64,000 nucleotides of DNA from an uncultured Arthrobacter sp. (GTDB lineage Bacteria > Actinomycetota > Actinomycetes > Actinomycetales > Micrococcaceae). The stretch is from contig NZ_CANLSZ010000003.1 of assembly GCF_947493765.1 (NCBI RefSeq), forward strand, positions 1-64,000, in the 5' to 3' direction. The notes under the pieces were generated by a model. The model did no database searches. It saw only the letters and a list, made by a program, of their open reading frames with translations, and was not told the DNA's origin. The translations under genes were made by a program, and so were the position numbers. Every line of letters begins with the position of its first letter. Within the stretch, counting starts at the first letter, position 1. Below are positions 1-12,241 of this stretch, piece after piece.

Positions 1-1
1 A

Positions 2-73
2 CCATTCTCGGAAGACCTCGGCGCCTACCTCAAGACCAACGCGCCACCGCGGCTACACCCTGGAATCGGATGA
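2..73 (+). CDS. C-terminal end of an unidentified protein (partial)
   Basis: The window opens inside a reading frame that runs from base 2 to a TGA at 71-73. It gives 23 residues ending NAPPRLHPGIG. A hairpin starts at the stop codon itself, which fits the 3' end of a real gene. A second frame also stays open to 88-90, so the frame choice is uncertain. No family can be recognised from so short a tail. Confidence 0.35.
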   Translation, partial: PFSEDLGAYLKTNAPPRLHPGIG

Positions 74-97
74 GCCCCTATAGCGCCTAGGGGCTAT
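73..97 (+). terminator. Hairpin after the truncated first gene
   Basis: AGCCCCTA (73-80) and TAGGGGCT (88-95) form a perfect 8-bp stem with a 7-base loop. It lies directly behind the stop codon at 71-73. There is no T tract, so this is a terminator-like hairpin rather than a proven intrinsic terminator. Confidence 0.45.
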
Positions 98-184
98 TCA
101 TCCCAGGTGGCCGGGAGGCAGAGTCGGACCGCTTTTGCCCAAAACCTCCCACTATGGGTTTCGGTGACAAACCTATGTGGTGCA

Positions 185-208
185 GCGCTGGGGTATACCC
201 AGTAACAC
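185..208. repeat. Imperfect palindrome, left copy of a pair flanking the HEPN cassette
   Basis: The core is TGGGGTATACCCA, a palindrome with one extra G. Aligned with bases 1626-1650 in the same orientation it matches at 19 of 25 columns. It lies 16-39 bases beyond the stop of the 252-aa gene. It could be a protein-binding site, a recombination scar or a weak terminator, and the sequence does not decide. Confidence 0.4.
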
Positions 209-223
209 ATCGGTGAAGAGTGC

Positions 224-982
224 TCAGTCGACCTGGAAAAGGGTGGGAGGAAAACCCGGAGTGGGTACGATCCCAGAGGCCCAGTTGAGCACCTTCCAGT
301 CGTCTCCTGAAAGCTTCATGACCATCGGGTACACCGCTCGGCTTTCTCCCTGCTCCCAGAGCCCTCCGTTCGGGCTGTCAGGATGCACGTACAGCAGTTC
401 CGTGTCGAGGTCGATCATCCTCACCATCGAACCGATAGCCGCTGTACTGGGGTCCAGAGGAAACCCCTTGCGGAAGTCGCGAAGGACAACTCGGCTGAGG
501 TCCTCCCACAGATCGTGTTCTCCCCGGATAGTAGACGCCAGTTCCTGCGCAGCCACGTCTAGGTCGTAGCCACCGCTGATTAGTGGCGTCTGGTTAGCCT
601 CCACCCACCATTGAGCTAGGCAAAGCCTGTAGGTTGGATGCATCACCCCCCAAGCCGCGATCAAATCGCCGCCATAGAACTTGTATAGGAAGCTCCACGC
701 TTCTTCAGTAACGGGTATTTGAGCGGCCATTTCTTGCTGGGCGTCTTCGGGCAAATCGCGTGGGTTGAAAGCCATGTCGTCCTTCGCGTAGTTCGTCGTG
801 ACGGGCTCGTCTGAACCATCTACTTCAACCTTGACTTTGTATCGCCCGGTCACAGTCTTGTCCACGATGACTCCAGTTGTCTCGTGGCGACCGAAGGTGA
901 CTTCGACTTGCGTGCCCGTCTTCATCTGGCCGGGTGATGGCCGCACGAAGCGACCCGGTATTACTCGACGATTCTTTGCCAT
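224..982 (-). CDS. Hypothetical protein, beta-barrel-like N-terminus and NTF2-like C-terminus
   Basis: The protein has 252 aa and no function I recognise. Residues about 20-70 (GTQVEVTFGRHETTG, then GRYKVKVEV) look like a small SH3/KOW-type beta barrel. The rest, rich in W and ending WKVLNWASGIVPTPGFPP, resembles an NTF2-like fold; both readings are by eye. The HEPN gene upstream stops at 996, so the two are almost certainly co-transcribed. GGAGG at 987-991 favours ATG 982; ATG 985 and GTG 1012 are also in frame. Codon use is less G/C-biased than in the pyr genes, suggesting acquisition. A partner or antitoxin role for the HEPN protein is conceivable but is inference. Confidence 0.7.
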   Translation of the reverse strand: MAKNRRVIPGRFVRPSPGQMKTGTQVEVTFGRHETTGVIVDKTVTGRYKVKVEVDGSDEPVTTNYAKDDMAFNPRDLPEDAQQEMAAQIPVTEEAWSFLYKFYGGDLIAAWGVMHPTYRLCLAQWWVEANQTPLISGGYDLDVAAQELASTIRGEHDLWEDLSRVVLRDFRKGFPLDPSTAAIGSMVRMIDLDTELLYVHPDSPNGGLWEQGESRAVYPMVMKLSGDDWKVLNWASGIVPTPGFPPTLFQVD

Positions 983-995
983 CATCCCTCCCTTG

Positions 996-1595
996 TCACC
1001 ACGGCCAGACACCGGTAGTTGTACCTAAGTATGCGCCTGTAATTTTGTCCATTCCATCCGCAAACTTGCCAAACCGCCCGCGCATCACGCGGAACGTATG
1101 CAAGGTGAGTGGGTGCTTAGAGTGTGCGGAAGCGATCTTCGTTACGTCGTTGTGTGCAATTCCGTTACGGGCTTCGTTTAGCCAGTCCAGCCGATCGCTC
1201 CAGTCAGCCCCACCCTTCGCCTGGGCGGGGTATATGGCTCTGAGATCAGTCCAGAGCGACATGCCGAGCTTTGCCCAGTCATTACCGATGTTGCCGGCGT
1301 TAGCGTTGCCAAAGTCAAGCTTCCTGCCGGTCAGGAGGGCTGCACGAAACGTATCGCGAAGATCTTGGAGGGGGACCTGCGCCGGGGTGCACAGAGCTTC
1401 GACGGATTCGTCATGTAAGTCCCTGCAGAAGCCCTGCACTTCGCCAGCGAGGCGCAGGAACAACGCGTGGTTGAGCTCGGTCACGTCACGCGGACGACCT
1501 CGAAGTCCACCTGTGACAGCCGCATGTACTTTTTCCATTCTTTCCAGAGCCTCTGCTCTGTCAGTTCCCCATTTTTGGAGCGCTTTTGAGGCCAT
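996..1595 (-). CDS. HEPN-fold protein, possible RiboL-PSP-HEPN-type ribonuclease
   Basis: The 199-aa, mostly helical protein carries RNGIAH at 143-148, the R-x4-H signature of the HEPN superfamily, whose R and H are catalytic in many RNases of toxin-antitoxin and defence systems. The upstream stretch DFGNANAGNIGNDW (94-107) resembles the conserved F-N-x-P-x-x-x-N-I segment of RiboL-PSP-HEPN proteins. It is the first gene of a two-gene minus-strand unit and is followed after about 13 bases by the 252-aa gene. TACATT lies seven bases before the ATG and no Shine-Dalgarno is visible, so the mRNA may be leaderless. Base composition is visibly lower in GC than the adjoining pyr genes. Superfamily assignment is fairly secure; subfamily and toxicity are inference. 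Confidence 0.65.
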   Translation of the reverse strand: MASKALQKWGTDRAEALERMEKVHAAVTGGLRGRPRDVTELNHALFLRLAGEVQGFCRDLHDESVEALCTPAQVPLQDLRDTFRAALLTGRKLDFGNANAGNIGNDWAKLGMSLWTDLRAIYPAQAKGGADWSDRLDWLNEARNGIAHNDVTKIASAHSKHPLTLHTFRVMRGRFGKFADGMDKITGAYLGTTTGVWPW

Positions 1596-1602
1596 GATGA
1601 GT

Positions 1603-1608
1603 AATGTA
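1603..1608 (-). promoter_or_regulatory. Candidate -10 box of the HEPN cassette
   Basis: On the minus strand TACATT is followed by seven bases and the ATG at 1595, matching the leaderless promoter geometry seen at many genes here. No clear -35 is present; the palindrome 1626-1650 occupies that region. Confidence 0.45.
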
Positions 1609-1625
1609 GCTCGATCTGCGCAGTA

Positions 1626-1650
1626 GCGTTGGGGTACACCCCAGCGTCAC
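1626..1650. repeat. Imperfect palindrome, right copy; possible operator of the HEPN cassette
   Basis: TTGGGGTACACCCCAG is an almost symmetric element with arms TGGGGT and ACCCCA. It lies 31-55 bases upstream of the HEPN start, about where a -35 box or operator would be. A similar sequence occurs at 185-208 beyond the other end of the cassette. Confidence 0.4.
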
Positions 1651-1835
1651 AGCTGCGGACCTCTTCATATTGTGTTGCTTCAGGGTCGTTCTCTGGTTTC
1701 ACCCGTGGATCTGGAGGCAGGTTTGCGCTCCGTGCAAAATGCCCCAGCTGCTCGGCCCGCCGTCGTCACACCCGGCCGGCAACCCCAGGACGCAACCGTC
1801 CCTGTGCTAGCTTTGATCCCGCAACCAGCCTTTAA

Positions 1836-1863
1836 GTTCCGTCCTGTGAGGCGGGGAAGGAGG
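1836..1863 (+). promoter_or_regulatory. PyrR-binding RNA element overlapping the pyrR ribosome binding site
   Basis: TCCTGTGAGG (1842-1851) matches the conserved PyrR-binding loop UCCxGxGAGG. TTCC (1837-1840) can pair with GGAA (1855-1858), whose last two bases belong to the Shine-Dalgarno AAGGAGG (1857-1863) of pyrR. Binding of UMP-loaded PyrR would therefore hide the ribosome binding site. PyrR-dependent translational repression of this kind is known from mycobacteria. No terminator hairpin with a T tract is seen, which argues against Bacillus-type attenuation. Confidence 0.7.
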
Positions 1864-1872
1864 AAGCGTGTC

Positions 1873-2460
1873 ATGACCATGCCTGCCCCCGAATCCGGCA
1901 TCACCAAGCGCGTTGTTCTCGCAGCAGCAGATATGGACCGCGCCCTCACGCGCATCGCCCACGAGATCCTCGAGGCGAACAAGGGCAGCGCCGATCTGAT
2001 CCTCCTCGGCATCCCCCGCAGGGGCTTCCCGCTGGCCCAGCGCCTCGCCCGGAAGATCGCCGCCGTCGACGACGCCGTCGATCCTGACCTGATCACCGGC
2101 CAGCTCGACGTCACGATGTACCGGGACGATCTCCGCCGCAACCCCACCCGCTCACCGCAGGCCACCCAACTGCCGCCGTCGGGCATCGACGACAGGGTCG
2201 TGGTGCTGGTGGACGACGTCCTCTACTCCGGCCGCACTATCCGCGCCGCCCTCGACGCCCTCGCCGATCTCGGCAGGCCCCGCATCGTGCGCCTGGCCGT
2301 CCTCGTGGACCGCGGCCATCGCGAGCTGCCCATCCGCGCCGATCACGTGGGCAAGAACCTCCCCACCTCCTCACGCGAACGCGTCCGCGTGCACCTGGGC
2401 GAGATCGACGGGCTCGACGGCGTCGCAGCCGACGAGGTCGTCATCGAGGACCGCGCATGA
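1873..2460 (+). CDS. pyrR: Bifunctional pyr operon regulator / uracil phosphoribosyltransferase PyrR
   Basis: PyrR senses UMP/UTP and binds pyr leader RNA; it also has uracil phosphoribosyltransferase activity. The 195-aa protein carries the PRPP-binding loop [13 protein letters not shown] and the family motifs [12 protein letters not shown] and VTMYRDD. ATG 1873 is chosen over the longer upstream frame because AAGGAGG lies nine bases before it and the family starts there. Its stop overlaps the pyrB start in ATGA. It heads the pyr operon, and its own leader (1836-1863) contains the expected RNA target, so autoregulation of the whole operon is likely. Confidence 0.95.
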   Translation: MTMPAPESGITKRVVLAAADMDRALTRIAHEILEANKGSADLILLGIPRRGFPLAQRLARKIAAVDDAVDPDLITGQLDVTMYRDDLRRNPTRSPQATQLPPSGIDDRVVVLVDDVLYSGRTIRAALDALADLGRPRIVRLAVLVDRGHRELPIRADHVGKNLPTSSRERVRVHLGEIDGLDGVAADEVVIEDRA

Positions 2461-3497
2461 AGCACCTGCTGAGCACGCGCGATCTTTCCGCAACGAGCGC
2501 CCTGCGCCTGCTGGACGTGGCCGAGGAGATGTCGGCCGTGGGGGAGCGCGAGATCAAGAAGCTTCCGGCCCTGCGCGGACGCACCGTGGTCAATCTGTTC
2601 TTCGAGGACTCCACCCGCACCCGGATCTCCTTCGAGGCGGCGGCGAAACGGCTCTCCGCCGACGTCATCAACTTCGCCGTCAAGGGATCCTCGGTGTCCA
2701 AGGGCGAGTCGCTGAAGGACACGGCACAGACCCTGGAGGCCATGAGCGCCGACGCCGTGGTGATCCGCCACCCGGCCTCGGGCGCCCCCGCACGGCTCGC
2801 GGCCTCCGACTGGATCGACGCGGCGGTGATCAACGCCGGCGACGGCACGCACGAGCACCCCACCCAGGCGCTGCTCGACGCGTTCACGCTGCGCCGGCAC
2901 TGGGCGCGCATCGGCGGCACCCCGTCCGCGGGGACCACGCTCGCCGGGATGAAGGTCCTGATCGTCGGGGACGTGCTCCACTCCCGCGTGGCGCGCTCCA
3001 ACGTGTGGCTCCTGACCACGCTCGGCGCCGAGGTACTGCTCGCGGGCCCGCCCACGCTGCTGCCCGTGGGCATCGCCTCCTGGCCCTGCACGGTGTTCTA
3101 CGATCTCGACGAAGCCATAGCCCAGCGGCCCGACGCCGTCATGATGCTGCGCCTCCAGGCCGAACGCATGAACGCCGCGTTCTTCCCCTCCACCCGGGAA
3201 TACTCACGGCGCTGGGGGTTCGACGACGGCCGGCTCGCCCTCCTGGACATCATGGGCCTCGACGACACCGTGATCATGCACCCCGGCCCCATGAACCGCG
3301 GACTCGAGATCTCCGCCGCCGCCGCGGACTCGCCCCGCTCCACCATCCTCGCCCAGGTCCGCAACGGCGTCTCGGTGCGCATGGCGGCCCTCTACCTGCT
3401 GCTGTCCGGCGACCAGCACGACGACGAGCCGCGCGACGACGGGACCCGCGCGCTGCCCCATGACCTGCCCATCCCGGAAGGCCGCACCACGCGATGA
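2457..3497 (+). CDS. pyrB: Aspartate carbamoyltransferase catalytic subunit
   Basis: Joins carbamoyl phosphate and aspartate to carbamoyl aspartate, the committed step of pyrimidine synthesis. The carbamoyl-phosphate motif STRTR is at residues 52-56 and HPTQ at 134-137, with the C-terminal [10 protein letters not shown] region intact. At 346 aa it is somewhat longer than usual because of a hydrophilic tail after about residue 315. Start and stop overlap pyrR and pyrC by four bases each (ATGA), indicating translational coupling. No pyrI-like regulatory subunit is present, as expected in actinobacteria. Confidence 0.97.
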   Translation: MKHLLSTRDLSATSALRLLDVAEEMSAVGEREIKKLPALRGRTVVNLFFEDSTRTRISFEAAAKRLSADVINFAVKGSSVSKGESLKDTAQTLEAMSADAVVIRHPASGAPARLAASDWIDAAVINAGDGTHEHPTQALLDAFTLRRHWARIGGTPSAGTTLAGMKVLIVGDVLHSRVARSNVWLLTTLGAEVLLAGPPTLLPVGIASWPCTVFYDLDEAIAQRPDAVMMLRLQAERMNAAFFPSTREYSRRWGFDDGRLALLDIMGLDDTVIMHPGPMNRGLEISAAAADSPRSTILAQVRNGVSVRMAALYLLLSGDQHDDEPRDDGTRALPHDLPIPEGRTTR

Positions 3498-4873
3498 CCG
3501 ACACGAAGCACGCCACCAGCCCGGACACCAGCACCGAATACCTCATCCGGAACGCCTCGATCCTGGGGAGGACCACCGCGGACCTCCTGCTCCGGGACGG
3601 CCGCATCGCCGCCGTCGGCGACACCGCCGCGGCCCAGGCCTCGCCGTCGGCCGTGACCATCGACGCCACCGGGCTCGTGGCGCTCCCCGGCATGGTGGAT
3701 CTGCACACGCATCTGCGCGAACCGGGCCGGGAGGACGCCGAGACGGTGGAGACCGGATCGCGCGCGGCGGCGCTCGGCGGGTTCACCGCGATCCACGCGA
3801 TGGCGAACAGCTCTCCCGTGGCGGACACGGCCGGCGTGGTGGAGCAGGTCCACAGCCTCGGCCTGGCCTCCGGCTGGGTGGACGTACGGCCCGTGGGCGC
3901 CGTGACCGTGGGGCTCGGGGGGGAGCGCCTCGCCGAGCTCGGAGCCATGGCCGAATCGCGGGCGACTGTCCGCGTCTTCTCCGACGACGGCGTCTGCGTC
4001 CACGACCCGGTGCTCATGCGCCGCGCCCTGGAGTACGTCAAGGCGTTCGACGGCGTCATCGCCCAGCACGCGCAGGAACCCCGCCTGACCGAGGGCGCCC
4101 AGATGAACGAGGGCGACGTCTCCGCCGTCCTCGGTCTCACCGGCTGGCCCGCCGTCGCCGAGGAGAGCATCATCGCCCGCGATGTGCTGCTGGCCCAGCA
4201 CGTGGGCTCCCGCCTGCACGTCTGCCACGTGTCCACGGCCGGCTCGGTGGAGATCATCCGCTGGGCCAAGGCGCGCGGGGTGGACGTCACGGCCGAGGTG
4301 ACCCCCCACCACCTGCTCCTGACCGACGAACTCGTCCGCAGCTACGACCCCGTGTACAAGGTGAATCCGCCCCTGCGCACCGCGGGCGACGTGCAGGCGC
4401 TGCGCGAGGCCCTCGCCGACGGCACCATCGACGTGGTCGGCACCGACCACGCCCCGCACCCGTCCGAGCACAAGGACTGCGAGTGGGCGCAGGCCGCCAT
4501 GGGCATGACGGGCCTGGAGACCGCCCTGTCCGTGGTGCAGCACACCATGGTGGAGACGGGCCTGCTGGACTGGGAGGGCTTCGCCCGCGTCACCTCCGTG
4601 ACCCCGGCGCGCATCGGCCGGCTCCGCGACCAGGGCCGGGAGCTCGCCGTCGGGGAACCCGCGAACGTGATCCTCGTCGATCCCGCCGTGCGCTGGACGG
4701 TGGACCCGGCCGCGATGGCCACGAAGGGCCGCAACAGCCCGTTCCGCGGTCTCGAACTGCCCGGCAGCGTGCGGGCCACGTTCTACGCCGGGCACGCCAC
4801 GGTCCTCGACGGCGCGCTCGCGACGCCGCGGCAGGTCGCCCCGGCACGGGAGGCCGCAGCATGGACCAGGTAG
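3494..4873 (+). CDS. pyrC: Dihydroorotase
   Basis: Cyclises carbamoyl aspartate to dihydroorotate. The amidohydrolase metal motif [10 protein letters not shown] starts near residue 69 (H71, H73), and GTDHAPH at 316-322 supplies the catalytic Asp318. Length is 459 aa, slightly above the class I average. The start overlaps the pyrB stop in ATGA, and the last codons overlap the next gene (start 4861) by 13 bases, so translation is coupled through the operon. Confidence 0.97.
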   Translation: MTDTKHATSPDTSTEYLIRNASILGRTTADLLLRDGRIAAVGDTAAAQASPSAVTIDATGLVALPGMVDLHTHLREPGREDAETVETGSRAAALGGFTAIHAMANSSPVADTAGVVEQVHSLGLASGWVDVRPVGAVTVGLGGERLAELGAMAESRATVRVFSDDGVCVHDPVLMRRALEYVKAFDGVIAQHAQEPRLTEGAQMNEGDVSAVLGLTGWPAVAEESIIARDVLLAQHVGSRLHVCHVSTAGSVEIIRWAKARGVDVTAEVTPHHLLLTDELVRSYDPVYKVNPPLRTAGDVQALREALADGTIDVVGTDHAPHPSEHKDCEWAQAAMGMTGLETALSVVQHTMVETGLLDWEGFARVTSVTPARIGRLRDQGRELAVGEPANVILVDPAVRWTVDPAAMATKGRNSPFRGLELPGSVRATFYAGHATVLDGALATPRQVAPAREAAAWTR

Positions 4874-5403
4874 GGTGGGCCCTCCTGCCGCTGGGCATCA
4901 TCCTGGTGGTCGTCGCGCTCATGGCGCTCGGCTGGCGCAATCGCCTCCGTCGCCAGTCCGACGTCCCCGCGCCACCCGAGGTACCCGCCGAGCCGGGCCG
5001 GGTCCTCTACGAGGCGGACGGCCAGTACGTCTCCACGACGACGGCGGGGGACTGGCTGGACCGCATCGCCGTCCACGGGCTGGGGCTCCGCGGCAACGCC
5101 GTGGCCTCCGTGCACCCGGACGGCGTCCTGATCGCCCGGACCGGCGCCCCGTCCGTCTTCGTACCGCGCCAGGACCTGGTCTCCGTGCAGCTGGCGAGCG
5201 GCATGACGGGCAAGTTCGTCGAGAAGGAGGGCCTCGTCGTCATGACCTGGCGCCTCGGACAGCCCGGCACGGACCGCGAGTACCGCGTGGACACCGGCTT
5301 CCGCACCCGCCACGCCGCCCACAAGTCCCAGCTCGTCGCGGCCATCGCCGCGCTCCTCCCCACAGACGCACCACCCACTCCCGACGACAGGAAGCACCCG
5401 TGA
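4861..5403 (+). CDS. Membrane-anchored PH-like protein embedded in the pyr operon
   Basis: The 180-aa protein has one N-terminal transmembrane segment (residues about 5-26, [18 protein letters not shown]) and a soluble remainder of beta-rich, PH-like appearance with alternating short hydrophobic strands. Function is unknown; actinobacterial relatives are sometimes labelled transporter or export protein, for which I see no support here. An equivalent small membrane protein sits between pyrC and carA in M. tuberculosis (Rv1382), so the position is conserved. It overlaps pyrC by 13 bases and its TGA overlaps the GTG of carA. A scaffold or sensor role for the pyrimidine enzymes at the membrane would be inference. 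Confidence 0.85.
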   Translation: MDQVGWALLPLGIILVVVALMALGWRNRLRRQSDVPAPPEVPAEPGRVLYEADGQYVSTTTAGDWLDRIAVHGLGLRGNAVASVHPDGVLIARTGAPSVFVPRQDLVSVQLASGMTGKFVEKEGLVVMTWRLGQPGTDREYRVDTGFRTRHAAHKSQLVAAIAALLPTDAPPTPDDRKHP

Positions 5404-6601
5404 GCACAGTTCCACCGAAAGTACCCGCGGTGCTCGTCCTCGAGGACGGGCGGATCTTCCGCGGCAGCTCCTACGGCGCCGAGGGCACCGCGCTCGGCGA
5501 GGCCGTCTTCGCGACCGGCATGACCGGCTACCAGGAGACCATCACCGACCCCTCCTACGCGCGCCAGCTCGTCGTGCAGACCGCACCCCACATCGGCAAC
5601 ACCGGCGTGAACGCCGCCGACGCCGAGTCGCGGCGCATCTGGGTGGCCGGGTACATCGTCCGCGACGCCGCCCGCCGCCCGTCGAACTGGCGCTCCGAGA
5701 AGAGCCTTGACGAGGAACTGCGCACCCAGGGCGTCGTGGGGATCGAGGGCGTGGACACGCGCGCCATCACCCGGCACCTGCGCGAGCGCGGGGCGATGCG
5801 CGCCGGGATCTTCTCCGGCGCCGATGTGCTGACCGACGACGCCCGGCTCGTCGAGCAGGTCCTGGCCCAGCCGTCCATGGCCGGCTCACGCCTGGCCGAG
5901 GAGGTCAGCATCGACGCGGCGTATGCCGTCGAGCCCGCCGACCACGGCTGGACCGGGGAGCCGGTGGCCACCGTCGCGGCCCTGGATCTGGGCATCAAGG
6001 CCATGACGCCCACGCACTTCGCGCAGCGCGGTGTGCGCTGCGTGGTCCTGCCCGCCACGGCCACGTTCGACGACGTCGTCGCGACCGGCGCCGACGGAGT
6101 CTTCATGTCGAACGGACCCGGTGACCCGGCCACCGCGGAACCCCAGGTGGAGCTGCTGCGCCGCGTCCTCGACGAGCGGATCCCGTTCTTCGGCATCTGC
6201 TTCGGCAACCAGATCCTCGGGCGGGCCCTGGGCTTCGGCACCTACAAGCTCCCCTACGGCCACCGCGGCATCAACCAGCCGGTGCTCGACCGCCGCACCG
6301 GCAAGGTGGAGATCACCTCGCAGAACCACGGCTTCGCCGTCGACGCCCCGCTCGACGGGCCCGTGCAGGCGCCCGCCGGATCCTACGGGCGGGTGGAGGT
6401 CAGCCACGTGAGCCTGAACGACGACGTCGTGGAGGGCCTGGCCTGCCTGGACCTGCCGGCCTTCTCCGTGCAGTACCACCCGGAGGCAGCGGCCGGTCCG
6501 CACGACTCCGCCTATCTCTTCGACCGCTTCATCGAGCTCATGCTGACCGAGAAGCAGACCGGGACCACCACCCCCGGCTCCCCAGCGCAGGAAGTGAACT
6601 G

Positions 6602-6602
<1 letters not shown>
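5400..6602 (+). CDS. carA: Carbamoyl phosphate synthase small (glutamine amidotransferase) subunit
   Basis: Hydrolyses glutamine and channels ammonia to CarB for carbamoyl phosphate used in pyrimidine and arginine synthesis. The 400-aa protein has the CarA N-terminal domain ([17 protein letters not shown]) and a class I GATase domain with Cys267 in FGICFGNQ and the His360/Glu362 pair in QYHPE. The FGNQ variant of the usual LGHQ nucleophile elbow is, to my knowledge, normal in actinobacteria. GTG 5400 is chosen because it overlaps the preceding TGA; longer in-frame extensions run through the upstream gene. The stop overlaps carB in TGATG. Confidence 0.96.
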
Positions 6603-9974
<3,372 letters not shown>

Positions 9975-9985
<11 letters not shown>

Positions 9986-10823
9986 CGCCCCGACGGTGCC
10001 CCGGGCGCCCTTCGGGGAGCGGCTCGCGGACGCCCGCCGCGCCCGGGGCAGCCTGTGCGTGGGCATCGATCCGCACCCCGCGCTGCTGGCCGCCTGGGGG
10101 CTCGAGGACACGCCGGCCGGGCTGGAGCGCTTCGCGCTCGCGGTGCTCGACGCCGTAGGACCCGTGGCCGCCGCACTGAAACCGCAGGTGGCCCTCTTCG
10201 AGCGGCACGGGGCGCGCGGCCTGGCCGTCCTGGAACTGCTGCTCGCCCGCGCCGCCGATGCCGGCGTCCTCACCATCGCGGACGCCAAGCGCGGCGACAT
10301 CGGCTCCACCATGCAGGCCTACGCCGAGGCCTGGCTGGGGGAGGGCCGGCCGCTCGCCGCCGACGCCGTCACCCTCAACCCCTATCTGGGCTTCGAGTCC
10401 CTGCGCCCGGCCCTGGAGCTCGCCGCGGCCACGGGCCGCGGGGTGTTCGTGCTGGCACTGACCTCCAACCCGGAAGGGAGATCGGTGCAGCACGCCGGCG
10501 GCTCCGAGTCGGTCGCCCGCTCGATCGCCGCCGCGGCGGCGATGGAGAACAGCGGACCGGCACCGGGACACGTGGGCCTGGTGGTCGGTGCGACCATCGG
10601 GGACGCCGCCCGGCGGCTCGGACTGGACCTGCCGGCGCTGAACGGGCCCGTCCTCGCCCCCGGCATCGGAGCCCAGGGAGCGGGCCGGGAGGCACTGGCC
10701 GCCGCGTTCGGCGACGCCCTGCCGCTCGTGCTGCCGACGGCGAGCCGCTCCGTCCTCGCCGCCGGGCCCGACGCCGGCCGCCTGCGCGCGGCCGCCGAGC
10801 GGACCCGGGACGACCTCGCGTGA
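9975..10823 (+). CDS. pyrF: Orotidine 5'-phosphate decarboxylase, PyrF subfamily 2
   Basis: Decarboxylates OMP to UMP, the last step of the pathway. The signature [10 protein letters not shown] places the catalytic Asp103, Lys105 and Asp108, followed by [11 protein letters not shown]. The 282-aa length fits the longer actinobacterial subfamily. GTG 9975, inside the end of carB, is chosen; GTG 9996 is an alternative and neither has a strong Shine-Dalgarno. It is the last gene of the pyr operon, and pyrD lies separately at 57037. Confidence 0.93.
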
Positions 10824-10849
10824 GCCGCCCGGTGCGCCCGCGTCGTGCA

Positions 10850-10879
10850 TTGATTTCCCCCTCGCGACCCCGGTAGGTT
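10850..10879 (+). promoter_or_regulatory. Candidate promoter upstream of mihF
   Basis: TTGATT (10850-10855), an 18-base spacer and TAGGTT (10874-10879) form a plausible housekeeping promoter in the 168-base gap after pyrF. It would drive mihF-gmk-rpoZ with a leader of roughly 105 bases. Nothing else was seen in the gap. Confidence 0.5.
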
Positions 10880-10991
10880 CGACAGCACAGCGACGCCCGT
10901 CGTCGACGACCCCGCCCCCGAACCGTGCAGACCCGATCCATCCAGACAACGAGCGGACGCCCTCCGGTGCGGTCCGGCCCAGGGAGGGCCC

Positions 10992-11330
10992 GTGAACCTG
11001 AAGCCTTTGACGGAGGCCGAACGGGCCGCCGCCCGTGAGAAGGCCGGAGCGGCGCGGATGGTCCGGGCGGACATCAAGTCCCGTCTGAAGGCGGGTAGTC
11101 TTTCGGTGGCGGAGGTGATCGAGAATCCCGACGGCGACGACGCCGTGGGGCGCCTGAAGGTCCTGGATCTGCTGAAGGCGCTGCCCCGCGTGGGCGACGT
11201 CCGCGCCGCAACCATCATGGCCGAGGTGGGGATCGCCGCCACACGCCGTGTGCGCGGCCTCGGCATCCATCAGCGCAAAGCCCTGGTCGAGTACCTCGAC
11301 CAGCAGAATGCCGGCCCCGCCGGTAAGTGA
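10992..11330 (+). CDS. mihF: Actinobacterial integration host factor
   Basis: The 112-aa nucleoid-associated protein belongs to the actinobacterial mIHF/sIHF family, which is unrelated to HU/IHF of proteobacteria. The H2TH-type DNA-binding segment is visible as [20 protein letters not shown] followed by RRVRGLG. The GTG start has AGGGAGG ten bases upstream. Placement directly before gmk (10-base gap) matches M. tuberculosis (Rv1388-Rv1389). Confidence 0.93.
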   Translation: MNLKPLTEAERAAAREKAGAARMVRADIKSRLKAGSLSVAEVIENPDGDDAVGRLKVLDLLKALPRVGDVRAATIMAEVGIAATRRVRGLGIHQRKALVEYLDQQNAGPAGK

Positions 11331-11340
11331 GGAAGCATTC

Positions 11341-11910
11341 GTGTCACTATCCCGGCTGACAGTCCTGGCAGGCCCGACGGCGGTGGGCAAGGGGACCGTG
11401 TCGACCTACATCCGTGACAACTACCCGGACGTCTGGCTCTCCGTCTCGGCCACCACCCGCCCGCCGCGGCCCGGCGAGGAGGACGGCGTGCACTACTTCT
11501 TCGTCTCTCCCGAGGAGTTCGACCGACTGACCGCGGAGGGCGAACTCCTCGAGTGGGCCGTGGTCCACGGCAGGAACCGGTACGGCACCCTGCGGCGCAC
11601 CGTGCAGGAGGCCATCGACCAGGGGCGCCGGGTGCTGCTGGAGATCGATCTGCAGGGAGCGCGCAAGGTCAGGGAGACCATGCCGGAGGCCAATTTCGTG
11701 TTCCTGGCCCCGCCCAGTTGGGACGAGATGGTGCGCCGGCTCGTGGGCCGGGGCACCGAAACAGCCCAGGAGCAGCAGCAGCGGCTGGAAACGGCTAAAC
11801 TGGAGCTTGCCGCCGAGCCGGAATTCAACCACACCGTCATCAACGACTCCGTGGAGCACGCGGCGGACGAGCTCGTTTCACTGATGGGACTGCACCCGCT
11901 GCAGCGCTGA
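11341..11910 (+). CDS. gmk: Guanylate kinase
   Basis: Phosphorylates GMP to GDP. The P-loop GPTAVGKGT is at residues 11-19, and [17 protein letters not shown] is the GMP-binding segment. The 189-aa length is typical. GTG 11341 is chosen because GAGGAAG lies just upstream; the open frame continues into mihF without a better start. It is followed by rpoZ after 42 bases, as in many bacteria where gmk and rpoZ are linked. Confidence 0.96.
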   Translation: MSLSRLTVLAGPTAVGKGTVSTYIRDNYPDVWLSVSATTRPPRPGEEDGVHYFFVSPEEFDRLTAEGELLEWAVVHGRNRYGTLRRTVQEAIDQGRRVLLEIDLQGARKVRETMPEANFVFLAPPSWDEMVRRLVGRGTETAQEQQQRLETAKLELAAEPEFNHTVINDSVEHAADELVSLMGLHPLQR

Positions 11911-11952
11911 GAAGGCCTGCGCGCGCCGTTCCGACCACCCCTTGGAGATTTT

Positions 11953-12213
11953 GTGTCAACTCAGCCCGAAGGCATCATCAACCCGTCCATCGACTCCCTG
12001 CTGGAGACCTCGGACTCGAAGTACGCCCTGGTGATCTTCGGCGCCAAGCGCGCCCGCCAGATCAATGCGTACTACTCGCAGCTGCACGAGGGCCTCTTCG
12101 AGTACGTCGGCCCGCTGGTCGACACGAAGCTCAACGAGAAGCCCCTCTCCATCGCGCTGCGCGAGATCGACGAGGGCATGCTCGTCTCCTCGCCCATGGA
12201 CTCGTCCGAGTAA
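11953..12213 (+). CDS. rpoZ: RNA polymerase omega subunit
   Basis: The small subunit (86 aa) helps assemble RNA polymerase by clamping the beta-prime subunit. The family core is visible as [26 protein letters not shown] followed by the acidic C-terminal region. GTG start with GGAG eight bases upstream. It lies between gmk and coaBC with short gaps. Confidence 0.95.
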   Translation: MSTQPEGIINPSIDSLLETSDSKYALVIFGAKRARQINAYYSQLHEGLFEYVGPLVDTKLNEKPLSIALREIDEGMLVSSPMDSSE

Positions 12214-12241
12214 TCGGGCCCGCCGAGAGGGCAGCAGACCG

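Noticed and set aside
177-569. 130-codon plus-strand frame opposite the 252-aa gene
   Set aside because: Ser/Arg/Pro-rich shadow without a ribosome binding site, antisense to a coupled gene pair.
1-1650. Prophage or transposon
   Set aside because: No integrase, transposase, terminal inverted repeats or target duplication could be seen; only the imperfect palindromes hint at a junction.
1481-1702. 73-codon minus-strand frame overlapping the HEPN start
   Set aside because: It overlaps most of the HEPN N-terminal region in another frame, has no ribosome binding site and no recognisable pattern; the HEPN frame explains the region better.
1672-1872. N-terminal extension of pyrR
   Set aside because: It would translate through the PyrR-binding element and the Shine-Dalgarno; the family begins at ATG 1873.
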